Shown here piece by piece: positions 53,354 to 61,803 of a DNA stretch of 64,000 nucleotides (the stretch's first letter is position 1; each line of letters starts with the position of its first letter). The notes under the pieces were generated by a model that was given only the letters and a program-made list of their open reading frames with translations, was not told the DNA's origin and searched no databases. The stretch spans positions 434,001 through 498,000 of the forward strand of contig OZ243922.1 in NCBI GenBank assembly GCA_965213905.1, written 5' to 3'. The DNA is from SIRX01 sp965213905 (GTDB lineage: Bacteria; Actinomycetota; Rubrobacteria; Rubrobacterales; Rubrobacteraceae). The position numbers and the translations under genes are program-made.

Positions 53354-53359
53354 TTTATA
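53354..53359 (-). promoter_or_regulatory. -10 box of a probable leaderless tsaD mRNA
   Basis: TATAAA followed by 6 nt and GTG; no SD. Pairs with a divergent box at 53385. Confidence 0.4.
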
Positions 53360-53384
53360 GCACTTCGCGCCGACGACGAAGGGA

Positions 53385-53390
53385 TATACT
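53385..53390 (+). promoter_or_regulatory. -10 box of a probable leaderless mRNA (82-aa membrane protein)
   Basis: TATACT followed by 6 nt and ATG 53397; no SD. Confidence 0.5.
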
Positions 53391-53396
53391 CGTGTT

Positions 53397-53645
53397 ATGC
53401 GAGTGTACGCTCTTATGTTCGGGTTTATCGCGCTGGTCATTTTGGCAATGTTCGTGGTCTACGTGGTGCGGGGGCCGGTTGACTACCTGATCGCCGGCGG
53501 CCTCTTCGTCTCTTTTTTGGCCTGCGCCGTCCCCGCCCTTTACCTGCTGAAGCCTTACGGGACCCGGGAGGAATTCTTGCAAATAAAGGAGGAGCGCGAC
53601 CGGCAAAAAGAGGCTACCGACGAGGCCGAAGATCGAAGGTCATAA
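53397..53645 (+). CDS. Small two-helix membrane protein
   Basis: 82 aa. Two hydrophobic segments (YALMFGFIALVILAMFVVYVV and YLIAGGLFVSFLACAVPALYLL) followed by a charged helical tail (EEFLQIKEERDRQKEATDEAED). Not recognised as a named family. ATG 53397 is six nt after TATACT, so probably leaderless. It is divergent from tsaD and its last 32 nt overlap the rimI 3' end on the other strand. Confidence 0.65.
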   Translation: MRVYALMFGFIALVILAMFVVYVVRGPVDYLIAGGLFVSFLACAVPALYLLKPYGTREEFLQIKEERDRQKEATDEAEDRRS

Positions 53646-54084
53646 GTAGCGCGTCTTCGTCCCCGTAGTACCGGGGCCTTACGCCGGTGGCCTCGAAACC
53701 GAACGCCTCGTAAAACCTCCGCGCCGCCGCATTGCCCGGCCGGACTTCCAGGTAAACTTTTTCGGCCTCCGGGTGGCGCGAGATGGCCGACTCGACCAGC
53801 AGGCGGGCATAGCCCTTGCCGCGGTACGCCGGCCTCACGGCGAGCGTCATTACGTGAAGCTCGTCCACGATGAGCTTCACCCCGATTTGGGCGAGGACCT
53901 TTCCAGCTTTTTCCAATACCAGGTAGAGGCCGAAAGGACTTTCTAACTCTTCCCTCCAAACCCGGGCGCCCCACGGCCGGGGCAGGCACTCCGCGTCTAC
54001 TTCCATGGCTTCCGCGAGGTCCGAAGCCTCCATCCTACGAACCGAAACGCCGGGGCTGCGGCCGGTTCCATCCGTTCCGTCCAC
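53614..54084 (-). CDS. rimI: Ribosomal protein S18-alanine N-acetyltransferase RimI
   Basis: 156 aa GNAT acetyltransferase. Seen: VRRMEASDLAEAMEVDAECLPRPW, VDELHVMTLAVRPAYRGKGYARLLVE (acetyl-CoA loop R-x-x-G-x-A), VYLEVRPGNAAARRFYEAFGFEATGVRPRYY. GTG 54084 shares one base with the tsaB stop and has a GGAG SD. Position in the tsaE-tsaB-rimI-tsaD context supports RimI over other GNATs. Confidence 0.92.
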   Translation of the reverse strand: MDGTDGTGRSPGVSVRRMEASDLAEAMEVDAECLPRPWGARVWREELESPFGLYLVLEKAGKVLAQIGVKLIVDELHVMTLAVRPAYRGKGYARLLVESAISRHPEAEKVYLEVRPGNAAARRFYEAFGFEATGVRPRYYGDEDALLMTFDLRPRR

Positions 54085-54755
54085 TAACTGCTCCAGGGGT
54101 TGAGATCGCGTCGTACTTCGGCGTCCGGCTCGCGGACGTAGATGGGCACGACACCCTCCGGCTCCACCGGGGATAGCTCCGCCGACAGCACGTGTCCGGC
54201 GGCCGTTACCCGGTGCAGCGGGGAATCATCCGGTGGTACGCGCCAGGGTCCCGGCAGCGCTCCCCGGTATAGGACGGCCCCGTCACCGACGGCCAGCGGG
54301 CTTCCCCCCGCCTCTAGCCCATCCGGCTTCGTGCAGAGTATCTTCCCGGCACTTTGCACGAAGCCGGAGAACCGCTGGGCGAATATCTGGTCCCTCCTGG
54401 CGTCCAGGACGGCCAGCACCTCCGGTTCTAGAGAAAGCGCCGGGGCCGCCAGCGCCCGCAGGGTAGAGTTTGCCGCGACCGGCGTACCCGAGGCTTTGGA
54501 GAGCGCGCGGGCCGTCGCGACCGCGATGCGGATGCCGGTGAACGTGCCGGGTCCCACGCCAACCACGATACGCCCCACGTTCTCCAGCTTTTCGCCCGAG
54601 ATCTCCAGGGCGGCGTTGACGGCGGGGAGCAGGACTTTGGAGGCGCCCCCGGCGGAGGACGATACCTCGGCAAGAACCTCTCTCCCACCCGCCTCCGCAC
54701 GGCCGACGGCGACCGTCACCACGGGGGTCGAGGCGTCGAAAGCAAGTATCAGCAT
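54084..54755 (-). CDS. tsaB: tRNA threonylcarbamoyladenosine biosynthesis protein TsaB
   Basis: 223 aa TsaD paralogue and partner. Seen: LILAFDASTPVVTVAV at the N-terminus, LLPAVNAALEISG, VGVGPGTFTGIRIAVATARALSKA (family hallmark), VLAVLDARRDQIFAQRF. It lacks the TsaD metal-binding His pair, as expected. ATG 54755 overlaps the tsaE stop by 7 nt. Confidence 0.93.
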   Translation of the reverse strand: MLILAFDASTPVVTVAVGRAEAGGREVLAEVSSSAGGASKVLLPAVNAALEISGEKLENVGRIVVGVGPGTFTGIRIAVATARALSKASGTPVAANSTLRALAAPALSLEPEVLAVLDARRDQIFAQRFSGFVQSAGKILCTKPDGLEAGGSPLAVGDGAVLYRGALPGPWRVPPDDSPLHRVTAAGHVLSAELSPVEPEGVVPIYVREPDAEVRRDLNPWSS

Positions 54756-55183
54756 TGCGGCAGGCGTTCGGCGACGGGTCCTGTCAGGGTGGCCCGGCGC
54801 GTCTCCGGGGTCCGGTGCGAGAGGTGGAGGATGGTGGGGTTCTCGATGAACCCCAGTGCAGGCTCGGCCCACTCGACAAACGTAATGGCGCCGGGATCCA
54901 GGTAGTCGTCCAACTCCAGCGTGTCCCGCTCTTCTATGCCTTCTATGCGGTAGAGGTCCAGATGGTTGACCGTTATCCGGCGCCCGTTCGAGTATCCTTT
55001 GTAGCCGCGGGCGAGTTGGTAGGTCGGGCTCGTGACGCGCGTTTCTACGCCGAGGGCGCGGGCCGCCGAGCGCACGAAGGTCGTCTTGCCCGCGCCGACC
55101 TCGCCGGAGAGCACCACTACGTCCCCCGGCTCCAGGACGCCGGCCACATTCGCGGCCAACTCCTCCAGCGCGGCTTCGTCCAT
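54749..55183 (-). CDS. tsaE: tRNA threonylcarbamoyladenosine biosynthesis ATPase TsaE
   Basis: 144 aa P-loop ATPase resetting the TsaBD complex. Seen: PGDVVVLSGEVGAGKTTFVRSAARAL (Walker A), VTSPTYQLARGY, NHLDLYRIEG and ITFVEWAEPALGF (Walker B-like). ATG 55183 has GGAG 9 nt upstream and matches the family N-terminus; GTG 55198 is the alternative with no SD. It follows the uracil-DNA glycosylase gene closely. Confidence 0.92.
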   Translation of the reverse strand: MDEAALEELAANVAGVLEPGDVVVLSGEVGAGKTTFVRSAARALGVETRVTSPTYQLARGYKGYSNGRRITVNHLDLYRIEGIEERDTLELDDYLDPGAITFVEWAEPALGFIENPTILHLSHRTPETRRATLTGPVAERLPQC

Positions 55184-55211
55184 CGCCTCCCACTCCACGA
55201 CGGGCGGACTT

Positions 55212-55844
55212 CTACCAGAGTCCCGGCTGGAGGGGCTCCGGCTCGGCGGCGACCGGTTGCGGAACGTTGAGGGTTTCGTAGGTACGGGGACGTTCGGCGG
55301 AGACCAACTCCGGCAGGCGGGAGAAATCCGAGAGCAAGAGCGCCCGCTCCGCCGGTGTGTAGAGGGCTTTGGAGAGAGAGAGCGTCGGGAAGACGTAGCG
55401 CCCGTCGAGGGGTATGGCCCGGCCCCGGATACGGTACACCGCGTCCTTGCGGCCCGTCAGGAGCCTGCTGGAGAGGTCCCCCATCGCGACGACGACCTTC
55501 GGGTCCACGGCCGCGAGTTGGGCCATCAGGTACGGCCGGCAGGCGTTGACCTCGGAGGGCTTCGGTGGACGGGGGGCTTCTCCGGGGGGACGACACTTGA
55601 CCAGCGTGGTCAGGTAGATCCCATCCCGGCCGAGGTCCAACGAATCCAGCAGACGATCCAAGAGCATTCCGGACGCCCCCTGGAAAGTCTTACCCTCTTT
55701 GTCTTCGTTAAAGCCCGGCGCCTCGCCCACGATGAACAGCTCGGCGTTCAGCGGCCCCTCCCCGAAGACGACCTGGGTCCGGCTGTTGCACAGGCCGCAC
55801 TTCGTGCAGCCCAGGGCCTCTTTCTGTGCCTCGGCGAAGTCCAA
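55212..55844 (-). CDS. udg: Uracil-DNA glycosylase, family 4 ([4Fe-4S])
   Basis: 210 aa base-excision enzyme. Seen: CTKCGLCNSR (Cys13, Cys16 cluster ligands), FGEGPLNAELFIVGEAPGFNEDKEGKTFQG (motif GEAPG), YLTTLVKCRPPG and VNACRPYLMAQL (remaining Cys ligands), VVAMGDLSSRLL, and VFPTLSLSKALYTP, where the family's usual HPS catalytic loop has changed to LSLSK. The missing His in that loop is odd and could lower activity. TTG 55844 with a weak SD; 3 nt after the PspC gene. Confidence 0.88.
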   Translation of the reverse strand: MDFAEAQKEALGCTKCGLCNSRTQVVFGEGPLNAELFIVGEAPGFNEDKEGKTFQGASGMLLDRLLDSLDLGRDGIYLTTLVKCRPPGEAPRPPKPSEVNACRPYLMAQLAAVDPKVVVAMGDLSSRLLTGRKDAVYRIRGRAIPLDGRYVFPTLSLSKALYTPAERALLLSDFSRLPELVSAERPRTYETLNVPQPVAAEPEPLQPGLW

Positions 55845-55847
55845 ACT

Positions 55848-56045
55848 CTAAAACTCGTCCGTCTCCGGAAGAAAAATGCCGAGTAGCACGTAGGCTATAA
55901 GCACTATTACGTTCGGTCCCGGGATAAAGATGGCTAGCAGCGCGACGACCAGCCGCACTATATTGGAACTCCAACCGTTAGACCGGGCGACACCCCCGCA
56001 AACTCCGAAGACCCAGCGATCTCTTTTTGCCCGTTTCAGGTTCAT
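55848..56045 (-). CDS. PspC domain protein
   Basis: 65 aa. The whole protein is one PspC domain: RDRWVFGVCGGVARSNGWSSNIVRLVVALLAIF, then a second helix VIVLIAYVLLGIFLPE. PspC proteins sit in the membrane and respond to envelope stress; no pspA is nearby. ATG 56045 has ATAGGAGG upstream. Confidence 0.88.
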   Translation of the reverse strand: MNLKRAKRDRWVFGVCGGVARSNGWSSNIVRLVVALLAIFIPGPNVIVLIAYVLLGIFLPETDEF

Positions 56046-56143
56046 GTTGATCCTCCTATCCGCCCGCCATAGCTGCTGCCTGAGTACCGCGCGAGCAAGG
56101 CGATACTATCTTCAATCGCGACGATTGTGAAGTACCGTCCCCA

Positions 56144-57010
56144 TCAAGCGGTTCCACGACCCGACGGATCCCGGCCGATCACGACGTTGTCTATAAGGCG
56201 GGTTTCGCCCACCACGGCCGCCAGAGAAAGCAGGATCTCCTTTGTACCGGGCGTAACCGGGCCGAGCGAATCGGCGTCCACGGCCGAGACGTACTCCAAC
56301 CTGACGGATTTTTCTCGGGAGACGACTTCCCGGACGTGCTCTTTTAGCTTTTCGGGGTCCCGTTCGCCGGACTCGCGGGCCCCGGAGAGCGCCTCGTAGA
56401 GCACGGTCGCGGAGGATCGTTCTTCGGGGCCCAGGTAGACGTTGCGGGAGCTCATCGCCAGGCCGTCGGGTTCGCGGACGGTCGGGCACACGACGAGTTC
56501 GGCGGGGAAACCGAGGTCCCGGATCATGCGCCGCACCAAGATGGCTTGCTGGGCGTCTTTCTGTCCCAGGTACATCCTGTCGGGCCTGACGACGTTCAGC
56601 AACCTGGCGAGGACGGTCGCAACCCCGGCGAAATGTCCCGGCCGCGCGGCGCCCTCCAACACGTCTTCGAGGCCCAGCACCCGGACCTCCGTCGTAAAAC
56701 CTTCGGGGTAGACCTCCTCCACCGGGGGGACGAACACGGCGTCCACCCCGGCCTCCCGTGCCAACCCAACGTCGCGCCCCTCGTCGCGGGGATAGCGCGC
56801 GAGGTCCTCCGCCGGCCCAAACTGCAGCGGGTTCACGAAAATGGAGAGCACAACCGAGGCGCACTCTTCCCGGGCCCTCCGCAGGAGCGACAGGTGGCCC
56901 TCGTGCAGATACCCCATCGTGGGCACGAAGCCGACCGGCCTCTGTGCGCCGAAAGCCCTCATGTCTTTCACGCTGTCGAGTATTTTTGGTTTACTTGTTT
57001 TGTCACCCAC
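56144..57010 (-). CDS. panC: Pantothenate synthetase
   Basis: 288 aa. Joins pantoate and beta-alanine with ATP. Seen: FVPTMGYLHEGHLSLLRRAR (HxGH), SIFVNPLQFGPAEDLARYPRD, GHFAGVATVLARLLNVVRPDRMYLGQKDAQQ, VVCPTVREPDGLAMSSRNVYL (KMSKS-like). GTG 57010 lacks an SD; TAAAAT lies 8 nt upstream, so a very short or no leader is likely. panB/panD are not adjacent. Confidence 0.94.
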   Translation of the reverse strand: MGDKTSKPKILDSVKDMRAFGAQRPVGFVPTMGYLHEGHLSLLRRAREECASVVLSIFVNPLQFGPAEDLARYPRDEGRDVGLAREAGVDAVFVPPVEEVYPEGFTTEVRVLGLEDVLEGAARPGHFAGVATVLARLLNVVRPDRMYLGQKDAQQAILVRRMIRDLGFPAELVVCPTVREPDGLAMSSRNVYLGPEERSSATVLYEALSGARESGERDPEKLKEHVREVVSREKSVRLEYVSAVDADSLGPVTPGTKEILLSLAAVVGETRLIDNVVIGRDPSGRGTA

Positions 57011-57056
57011 AGTTTAAGATTTTACCCGCGATGGTGTGATGTCGGGTGATGTCGGG

Positions 57057-58916
57057 TTACTCGAAATATCGGACGGCGGCGTCAACTTCTTCGGCGCTGC
57101 CCGCCAGGGTTACGACGTCGTCTTCTTGGAGGGTTATCTCGTGGCCGGGGGTTTGGTCGGGGACCAGGACCCCGCCGTCGCGTTCGATCATGAACACGAT
57201 AACGTCCCCCGGCAGGGAGAGCGAGTCGAGCGCGCGTCCGTGAAGCCCGTCGTTCGTAACCCGTACCTCGCGCACCTCCTGCATCTCGTCCACGTCCGCC
57301 GTCATCGAGAAGGTGCCGGGGCTCAAGACCATGCTCTCGATGGTCAAAACGGCGGAGTACGCCGGGTTCGTAACGCGGGCGCCACATTTACGAAAGTCGT
57401 CGTTAAGAGCCGGGTTTTGGACCCAGGAGATCACGTTCTCGACCCCGTAATCGTTGTGCGCGACCCGGCACAGCCGCAGGTTCTCTTTGTCGCTGTGCCG
57501 CATGGCGACCACCGTATGCGCCTTCTCGGCCCCGGCTTCCGCCAAAACATCCTTATAAATTTCCTCCGGCCCGCGCTCGGACATACCATTTATCTTCTTC
57601 GCCGGGATAAGCACGGTATCAAACTCGTGTTCGCGCAGGCGGCGGGTTAGTAACTCGGCGCTGCTGCGCGGCCCGATCACGATTATCCGCTCGCGTTCTT
57701 CTTGTTCGGGGGCTATCCAGCCGAACAGGATCGGGGACACCGTGCAGGTAATAACGGCGACCAGGATAACGGCGGAGTTGACCGCCTCGGTTATGACCCC
57801 GAGCTCCAACCCGATGGCGGCGGCGGCGATAATGAGGGAGAGCCGGGCACTCATCAGCACGCCGGCGCTCAGGGTCTCGCGCCAGGAGAACTGGAAGCGG
57901 AAGATCAGGATCGGCACGAGCTTCACCGCGTAGGCGACCCCGACCAGTATCGGCACGAGGAGCAACGCCCGCCCGGAGGAGAGAAGGGCCGGTAAGTCGA
58001 ACCCGACCCCCACCATGATAAAGAAGATCGGCACGAAGAACCCGTAGCCGATGCCGTCGAGCTTCTCGCTCAACTCGGAGCTTTCGCCGCTGGACAGCGC
58101 GGATACTATGACCCCGGCCAAAAAAGATCCCAATATGTACTCTATTCCCAAACCCTGCGCCAGCGCCATAAACAGTATCGCCAGGGCGAACGCGCCCTTC
58201 ATGCCGAGCTGCGCGGTGGCCGACGATAGTTGGCGGAAAAGCCGCTCTACGGAGTCGAAGCTTTTGAAGAGTAGCGTTACGCGGTAGACGACCAGGAACG
58301 CCGCTATAAGCGCCAGGACCAGCACCAGGTCTATAGAAAGGCCTTGCCGGTAGAAGATCGAGTACGCGCTGATGAGCAAGATGGTCGAGAAGTCGGCGAT
58401 CATCGCTGAGACGATTATCGTCTGGCCGTAACTCCCGCCGGTGAAACCCTGCTCTTTTAGCACCGGCATCACGACCCCCAGAGAAGTCGTCGAGAGGATG
58501 AGCGCCATGATCCAGGGGTCCCTCACAAGCCCCTGGCTCCAGAATATGAGCCCCGCCCCTACAGAGGCCGCGAGAACGAAGACCATCAAGGTGCTCCCCG
58601 TTCCTAAAGGGCTGGTAAATAACTGCTTCAACCTGGAAGAGTCCTCGTCGCCCCCCGCGGTAAAGCTGCTCAGGTCTATCTCAAGGCCCGAGAGAAACAT
58701 CAGGAACGCGAAGCCCAACGGCGCCAGGATGCCGAGTATCGGGTGGTCTTGTGGGACGATCCCGAGACCACTCTTGCCGACGATTATGCCCGCCACCAAC
58801 TCACCGACCACGATGGGTATAAACAAACCCTTGAGTCTGGAGAGCAGTATAGGCACCAGAAAAGCCAGGGCTATAACCACCATGAGCGGTATAAAACTGG
58901 TTTCGACGTGCGCCAC
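57057..58916 (-). CDS. CPA2 cation:proton antiporter with C-terminal TrkA domains (KefB-like)
   Basis: 619 aa. About 12 membrane helices over residues 1-400, including FIPIVVGELVAGIIVGKSGLG, LGFAFLMFLSGLEIDLSSF, LILSTTSLGVVMPVLKEQGF and FFVPIFFIMVGVGFDL. It continues into an RCK/TrkA-N domain (RIIVIGPRSSAELLTRRLREHEF) and a TrkA-C domain (ALDSLSLPGDVIVFMIERDGGVLVPDQTPGHEITLQEDDVVTLAGS). Probable K+ or Na+/H+ antiport gated by nucleotides. GTG 58916, SD AAAGGG weak. Confidence 0.88.
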   Translation of the reverse strand: MAHVETSFIPLMVVIALAFLVPILLSRLKGLFIPIVVGELVAGIIVGKSGLGIVPQDHPILGILAPLGFAFLMFLSGLEIDLSSFTAGGDEDSSRLKQLFTSPLGTGSTLMVFVLAASVGAGLIFWSQGLVRDPWIMALILSTTSLGVVMPVLKEQGFTGGSYGQTIIVSAMIADFSTILLISAYSIFYRQGLSIDLVLVLALIAAFLVVYRVTLLFKSFDSVERLFRQLSSATAQLGMKGAFALAILFMALAQGLGIEYILGSFLAGVIVSALSSGESSELSEKLDGIGYGFFVPIFFIMVGVGFDLPALLSSGRALLLVPILVGVAYAVKLVPILIFRFQFSWRETLSAGVLMSARLSLIIAAAAIGLELGVITEAVNSAVILVAVITCTVSPILFGWIAPEQEERERIIVIGPRSSAELLTRRLREHEFDTVLIPAKKINGMSERGPEEIYKDVLAEAGAEKAHTVVAMRHSDKENLRLCRVAHNDYGVENVISWVQNPALNDDFRKCGARVTNPAYSAVLTIESMVLSPGTFSMTADVDEMQEVREVRVTNDGLHGRALDSLSLPGDVIVFMIERDGGVLVPDQTPGHEITLQEDDVVTLAGSAEEVDAAVRYFE

Positions 58917-59092
58917 TTATCTACCCTTTCTCAAAGGATCCGCGCAGCGGCCGTCGACGGGGAAGGCGAAAGTACGAACCAGGTAAGCCAGGCGGATCAT
59001 TGTGGAATATTACAGCATCGGGCGGCGGGTTCCTGACCGGGGTCCTGACCGGGGTTTCGGATGCGGGTTTTCACCGCGGGGCAAGAAAGCCT

Positions 59093-59785
59093 TTACGACC
59101 GGAGCAGCCGCGCACGGCCCGCCGCGTACCCGGCGTCGGATGCGGCGGGGGATTCTTCGGAGAAGTCGTCGTAGTTCGGGGGTTCGTAGGGGCCGTCTTG
59201 GCGGCTGAGTTGCAAAAACTCCAGGCAGAGTTTGTGGTGGCGGTCCAGGTGCTCTTGTTTCAGCCGGGGTCCCTGGGCGGCGACCCGGTCCGCCCAGCTA
59301 AGAACGGCCAGCTCTTCCGCGAAGGGCCCCGCGGCCCGCACGAGCCGCGCCGGTGGATAGTCCGAGCGTTCGTTGCCCATAAACCCAATCTTCAGGTGCA
59401 ACGCGGTAATGGTGACGACGAGGTCCGTATCCTCCGCCGAAACCCCGAGCCGGCGGCAGATGCGGCGGGCGAATTCGGCCCCCAAAGTATCGTGGGCGAC
59501 GAAAAGAACCTTTCCGTCGAACTCCCCCCGGGTAACGGGTTTTGCCACGTCGTGGAGGAGCCCCACGAGCCGGAGGCCCGTGACGCGTCCCGGCGGGACC
59601 CGGGCCCCCAGGACGTCCTCTTCCAACTCACGCTCTACACCCCGGACGACCTCCATCGTGTGGCCTAAAACGTCCAGGTGGTGGTAAGGTCCTTGTCCCA
59701 GACCTTTTGCCAGGGTGAGTTCCGGTACGGCCTCCAGTACCTCCGCCTCGCTTACGGGCGGTTCAAGGAGTTGGTTTACGTCCAA
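59093..59785 (-). CDS. HD domain phosphohydrolase (tRNA nucleotidyltransferase-like HD)
   Basis: 230 aa. Seen: YHHLDVLGHTMEVVRGVE (first His), GLLHDVAKPVTR (HD pair), FVAHDTLGAEFARRICRRLGVSAEDTDLVVTITALHLKIG (distal His/Asp). The pattern matches the HD module attached to some CCA-adding enzymes, here stand-alone. TTG 59785 is the only reasonable start, 10 nt after the upstream gene. Substrate unknown. Confidence 0.82.
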   Translation of the reverse strand: MDVNQLLEPPVSEAEVLEAVPELTLAKGLGQGPYHHLDVLGHTMEVVRGVERELEEDVLGARVPPGRVTGLRLVGLLHDVAKPVTRGEFDGKVLFVAHDTLGAEFARRICRRLGVSAEDTDLVVTITALHLKIGFMGNERSDYPPARLVRAAGPFAEELAVLSWADRVAAQGPRLKQEHLDRHHKLCLEFLQLSRQDGPYEPPNYDDFSEESPAASDAGYAAGRARLLRS

Positions 59786-59795
59786 CGGGCTTACT

Positions 59796-60134
59796 CTACC
59801 GTCGCCGGCGGGACTTTTTGCGGCTCGTATTCGGGTTCGGCTTGCCCTTGTAGGGGCTGGGTTCGGAATCTTCGGCCTCCGGCTTGGGCTGCTTGCCCTG
59901 CCGGCGGGCTTGAAGTTCCGCCATCCGCGCCTTCCGGCGGGGTTCGGACCAGGCAAAGAGCAGGGTGAGCAGGAAGAAGAAGATAACGCCCTGTATCACG
60001 AGGGCCGCCAGGCGTTCGTCGCCCAGGCCAAACCTCTCGGGCCACACCACGCTCATCGTGTAGAAGATCAGAATGTAGAGCAGGAAGAAGAACCCCGCCC
60101 GCCGGACTCCGGCTTTCCAGTCGAGTTTGCTCAT
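59796..60134 (-). CDS. Hypothetical two-helix membrane protein with basic tail
   Basis: 112 aa. Two membrane segments (AGFFFLLYILIFYTMSVVW and LAALVIQGVIFFFLLTLLFAW) and a 50-residue hydrophilic tail ending in a run of Lys/Arg. ATG 60134 overlaps the alr stop (ATGA) with an AAAGGAG SD. Similar short proteins follow alr or nnrD in related genomes only by general resemblance; no function can be given. Confidence 0.65.
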   Translation of the reverse strand: MSKLDWKAGVRRAGFFFLLYILIFYTMSVVWPERFGLGDERLAALVIQGVIFFFLLTLLFAWSEPRRKARMAELQARRQGKQPKPEAEDSEPSPYKGKPNPNTSRKKSRRRR

Positions 60135-61240
60135 CGCGTATAACTCCTTTCGACCCGCCGGGGGTCCACCCCGGTCGTTATTTCATAGTTTATCGTGCCC
60201 GCCAAAGCGCCGAGTTCCTCCGCCCCCACGCGGTCCTCGCCCTGCTCCCCGACCAAAACCACCTCGTCACCAACCTCGACCGACTCGTCAACGCCGAAGA
60301 CGACGGCATCCATGGAGACCCGCCCCAACAAAGGCCTTCTCCGGCCCCCGATCAGGGCCTCGGATTTCCCGGATAGACCCCGCCGGTATCCTTCGGCGTA
60401 CCCGCAGGGCACCGTCGCGGCGTACATCGGCCCTTCCGCGATGAACGTTAAACCATAAGATACCCCATCGCCCGGCCCCAGTTTTCGCACGTCGGCGACG
60501 TAGCTCTTGAGCGTCATGGCGGGTTTGAGGTTTTCTTCATGCGGCTCCCCTTTGTCGCCCGCCGGGTGCAACCCGTAGAGGGCGACCCCGGGGCGCACGC
60601 AGTCGTAGTGGGAAGTGGGATGCCATAACGTCCCGGCGGAGTTCGCCGCGTGCACCAGAACGTCCCCGAAAGGAGGCCCCGACAGGACTTCATCGAAAAC
60701 CTCGATCTGGCGCCCGGTCGTCGCCGCGTCGGAGTCCGCCGAAGCGAAGTGCGTGTACACGCCGGTTAGCTGGTCTCCGAGTATGTTTCGGGCCTCCCCC
60801 ACCTCCCCGGGCCCGACCCCCCAGCGGTTCATCCCCGTGTTTACCTTGAGGTGCGCCCGGAGGCCGGGATGCTCGGCGATGCGCCGCGCGCTGGCCATGG
60901 AGTGGGCCGTGACCGTCAGATCTTGCTCTCTAGCGAAGGGTAGAAAACCCGGCAGGAGGTCCGTAAACACCAGGACCTGCGCCCGTATACCGGCCCGGCG
61001 CAGTTCGGTGCCCTCCCCGACGGTGGCGACGGCGAAGTGGTCCGCGCCGGCTTCGAGCGCGGCGGCCGAGACCTCGGCCGCCCCGTGGCCGTAGGCGTCG
61101 GCTTTTACGACCGCCATGAGCCGGCTGCCGGGGGCGCGGCGTTTCAACACCCGGACGTTGTCCCGGATGGCGTCCAGGTCTATCTCGGCCCAGGTGCGGG
61201 CCGGGGCCTTAATGCTATCGGCCGTGCGGCCCGAATTCAT
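60131..61240 (-). CDS. alr: Alanine racemase
   Basis: 369 aa PLP enzyme making D-alanine for peptidoglycan. Seen: TWAEIDLDAIRDNVRVLK, MAVVKADAYGHGA with PLP Lys46, LKVNTGMNRWG, VRPGVALYGLHP, catalytic Tyr262 in GVSYGLTFIAEG, VPCGYAEGYRRGLSGKSEALIGG and RVSMDAVVFGVD. ATG 61240 overlaps the CBS gene stop (ATGA). Confidence 0.95.
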   Translation of the reverse strand: MNSGRTADSIKAPARTWAEIDLDAIRDNVRVLKRRAPGSRLMAVVKADAYGHGAAEVSAAALEAGADHFAVATVGEGTELRRAGIRAQVLVFTDLLPGFLPFAREQDLTVTAHSMASARRIAEHPGLRAHLKVNTGMNRWGVGPGEVGEARNILGDQLTGVYTHFASADSDAATTGRQIEVFDEVLSGPPFGDVLVHAANSAGTLWHPTSHYDCVRPGVALYGLHPAGDKGEPHEENLKPAMTLKSYVADVRKLGPGDGVSYGLTFIAEGPMYAATVPCGYAEGYRRGLSGKSEALIGGRRRPLLGRVSMDAVVFGVDESVEVGDEVVLVGEQGEDRVGAEELGALAGTINYEITTGVDPRRVERSYTR

Positions 61241-61716
61241 CCCCGGGGACCCGAGATGTGGAGTTTCAGGATGTCCATTCGCGAGAGGACCCCGTAGAGC
61301 TTGCGCTCCCCGGCGACCGGCAGGAGCTTGCGCCGTTCGTCCGCCATTATGGTCGCCGCCTCGGTGAGCGGCATCTGGGGCGTCACGGTCTGCACGTTCC
61401 CGGTCATGACCTCCCTCACCGTAACCCCGACGCTCTTAAGCACCTCCTGCTGGTACTCGTCCCAGTTCCCGAGCGGGATCATGCCGCCCAGAATGTCCAG
61501 AAAGCCGGGAGATTTGATCTCCGCGTCGCGGAAAATTAGGTCGCCCTCCGTAAGAATCCCGACCAACTCCCCGCCCTCGACGACCGGCGCCCCGGAAACA
61601 CCCGACTCCGCAAAAAGCCGGATCGCGGCCTCCACCGTGTCGTCCGGACCCAACGTGGGCCACTCCTCGCGCGCAACGTCCCCGACGCTTAGATCCCGAA
61701 TATCTTGTTGCTCCAA
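61237..61716 (-). CDS. Two-CBS-domain protein
   Basis: 159 aa, two CBS modules (GDVAREEWPTLGPDDTVEAAIRLFAESGVSGAPVVEGGELVGILTEGDL region and VREVMTGNVQTVTPQMPLTEAATIMADERRKLLPV) forming an adenosine-nucleotide-binding Bateman module. No attached enzyme domain; such proteins bind AMP/ATP and regulate partners. TTG 61716 has GAGGAGAG upstream. Coupled to alr. Confidence 0.88.
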   Translation of the reverse strand: MEQQDIRDLSVGDVAREEWPTLGPDDTVEAAIRLFAESGVSGAPVVEGGELVGILTEGDLIFRDAEIKSPGFLDILGGMIPLGNWDEYQQEVLKSVGVTVREVMTGNVQTVTPQMPLTEAATIMADERRKLLPVAGERKLYGVLSRMDILKLHISGPRG

Positions 61717-61803
61717 ACTCTCTCCTCGAACGTTTTCGGTTTTTCCGAAACGATACTACAGTAGAATTCCACACCCGAAATACAAAAAACAAGAACCGTG
61801 AAA

